From NCBI RefSeq assembly GCF_018448935.1, contig NZ_RCWC01000004.1, forward strand, positions 149,112-213,111: a stretch of 64,000 bases of DNA, in the 5' to 3' direction. How positions within the stretch are numbered: the first letter of the stretch is position 1; every line of letters starts with the position of its first letter. Shown piece by piece: positions 63,981 through 64,000 of the stretch. Made by a program: the position numbers and the translations under genes. A model generated the notes under the pieces. The model saw only the letters and a program-made list of their open reading frames with translations, was not told where the DNA came from and searched no databases. This DNA comes from Photorhabdus noenieputensis (GTDB taxonomy: Bacteria > Pseudomonadota > Gammaproteobacteria > Enterobacterales > Enterobacteriaceae).

Positions 63981-64000
63981 ACGCAGCCCGGCTGAACGAG

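Overview
The window looks like a Photorhabdus chromosome (Morganellaceae, an insect pathogen carried by nematodes). The evidence is a Ysc-family type III secretion (T3SS) locus with an ExsC/ExsE/ExsB regulatory tail, several LuxR 'solos' with PAS4-like sensor domains, four ERIC repeats, and an enterobacterial core block (bamD, raiA, pheL-pheA, rluD, pgeF, clpB, rrn promoter) in the same order as E. coli. All calls come from reading the sequence and from family knowledge; no database search was run.

Layout. 0-1 kb: a GNAT acetyltransferase and a decayed lysP fragment that stops next to the T3SS genes. 1-18.1 kb: half of a Ysc-type T3SS. One operon, sctN-O-P-Q-R-S-T-U, runs leftward. Running rightward are yopN-tyeA-sycN-sctX-sctY-sctV-lcrR, then lcrG-lcrV-lcrH-yopB-yopD, then exsC-exsE-exsB. 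Four promoters carry the ExsA signature (A-rich box, GnC, TGnnA). The usual continuation (exsA, exsD, sctB-sctL with secretin, MS ring, needle and rod) is absent; an AT-rich gap follows.

18.9-28 kb: a GT2 glycosyltransferase, a phage-type lysis cassette (holin, muramidase, nested Rz/Rz1) without other phage genes, a VOC protein, an isolated wza-wzb-wzc export set, and tehB. 28-37.5 kb: FGGY kinase, AGCS symporter, aldehyde dehydrogenase, a Fur-box-associated siderophore-binding protein, a small lipoprotein, and an M-box riboswitch before a short MgtE.

37.9-56 kb: accessory region with four intact and one decayed PAS-LuxR gene, a LacI regulator with a tandemly duplicated nhaC-patB unit, an Ner-like regulator, the abgR/abgABT p-aminobenzoyl-glutamate system, and an IS630-family element inserted at the edge of an ERIC copy in front of a PAS-LuxR gene. 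56.2-64 kb: core genes, ending in the P1 and P2 promoters of an rRNA operon whose genes lie beyond the window.

The points most worth following are: the intact half T3SS; the IS630 ends that resemble ERIC ends, making this IS a possible autonomous partner of ERIC; a LacI-type operator shared by a PAS-luxR gene and the nhaC-patB operon; and the M-box/MgtE pair.
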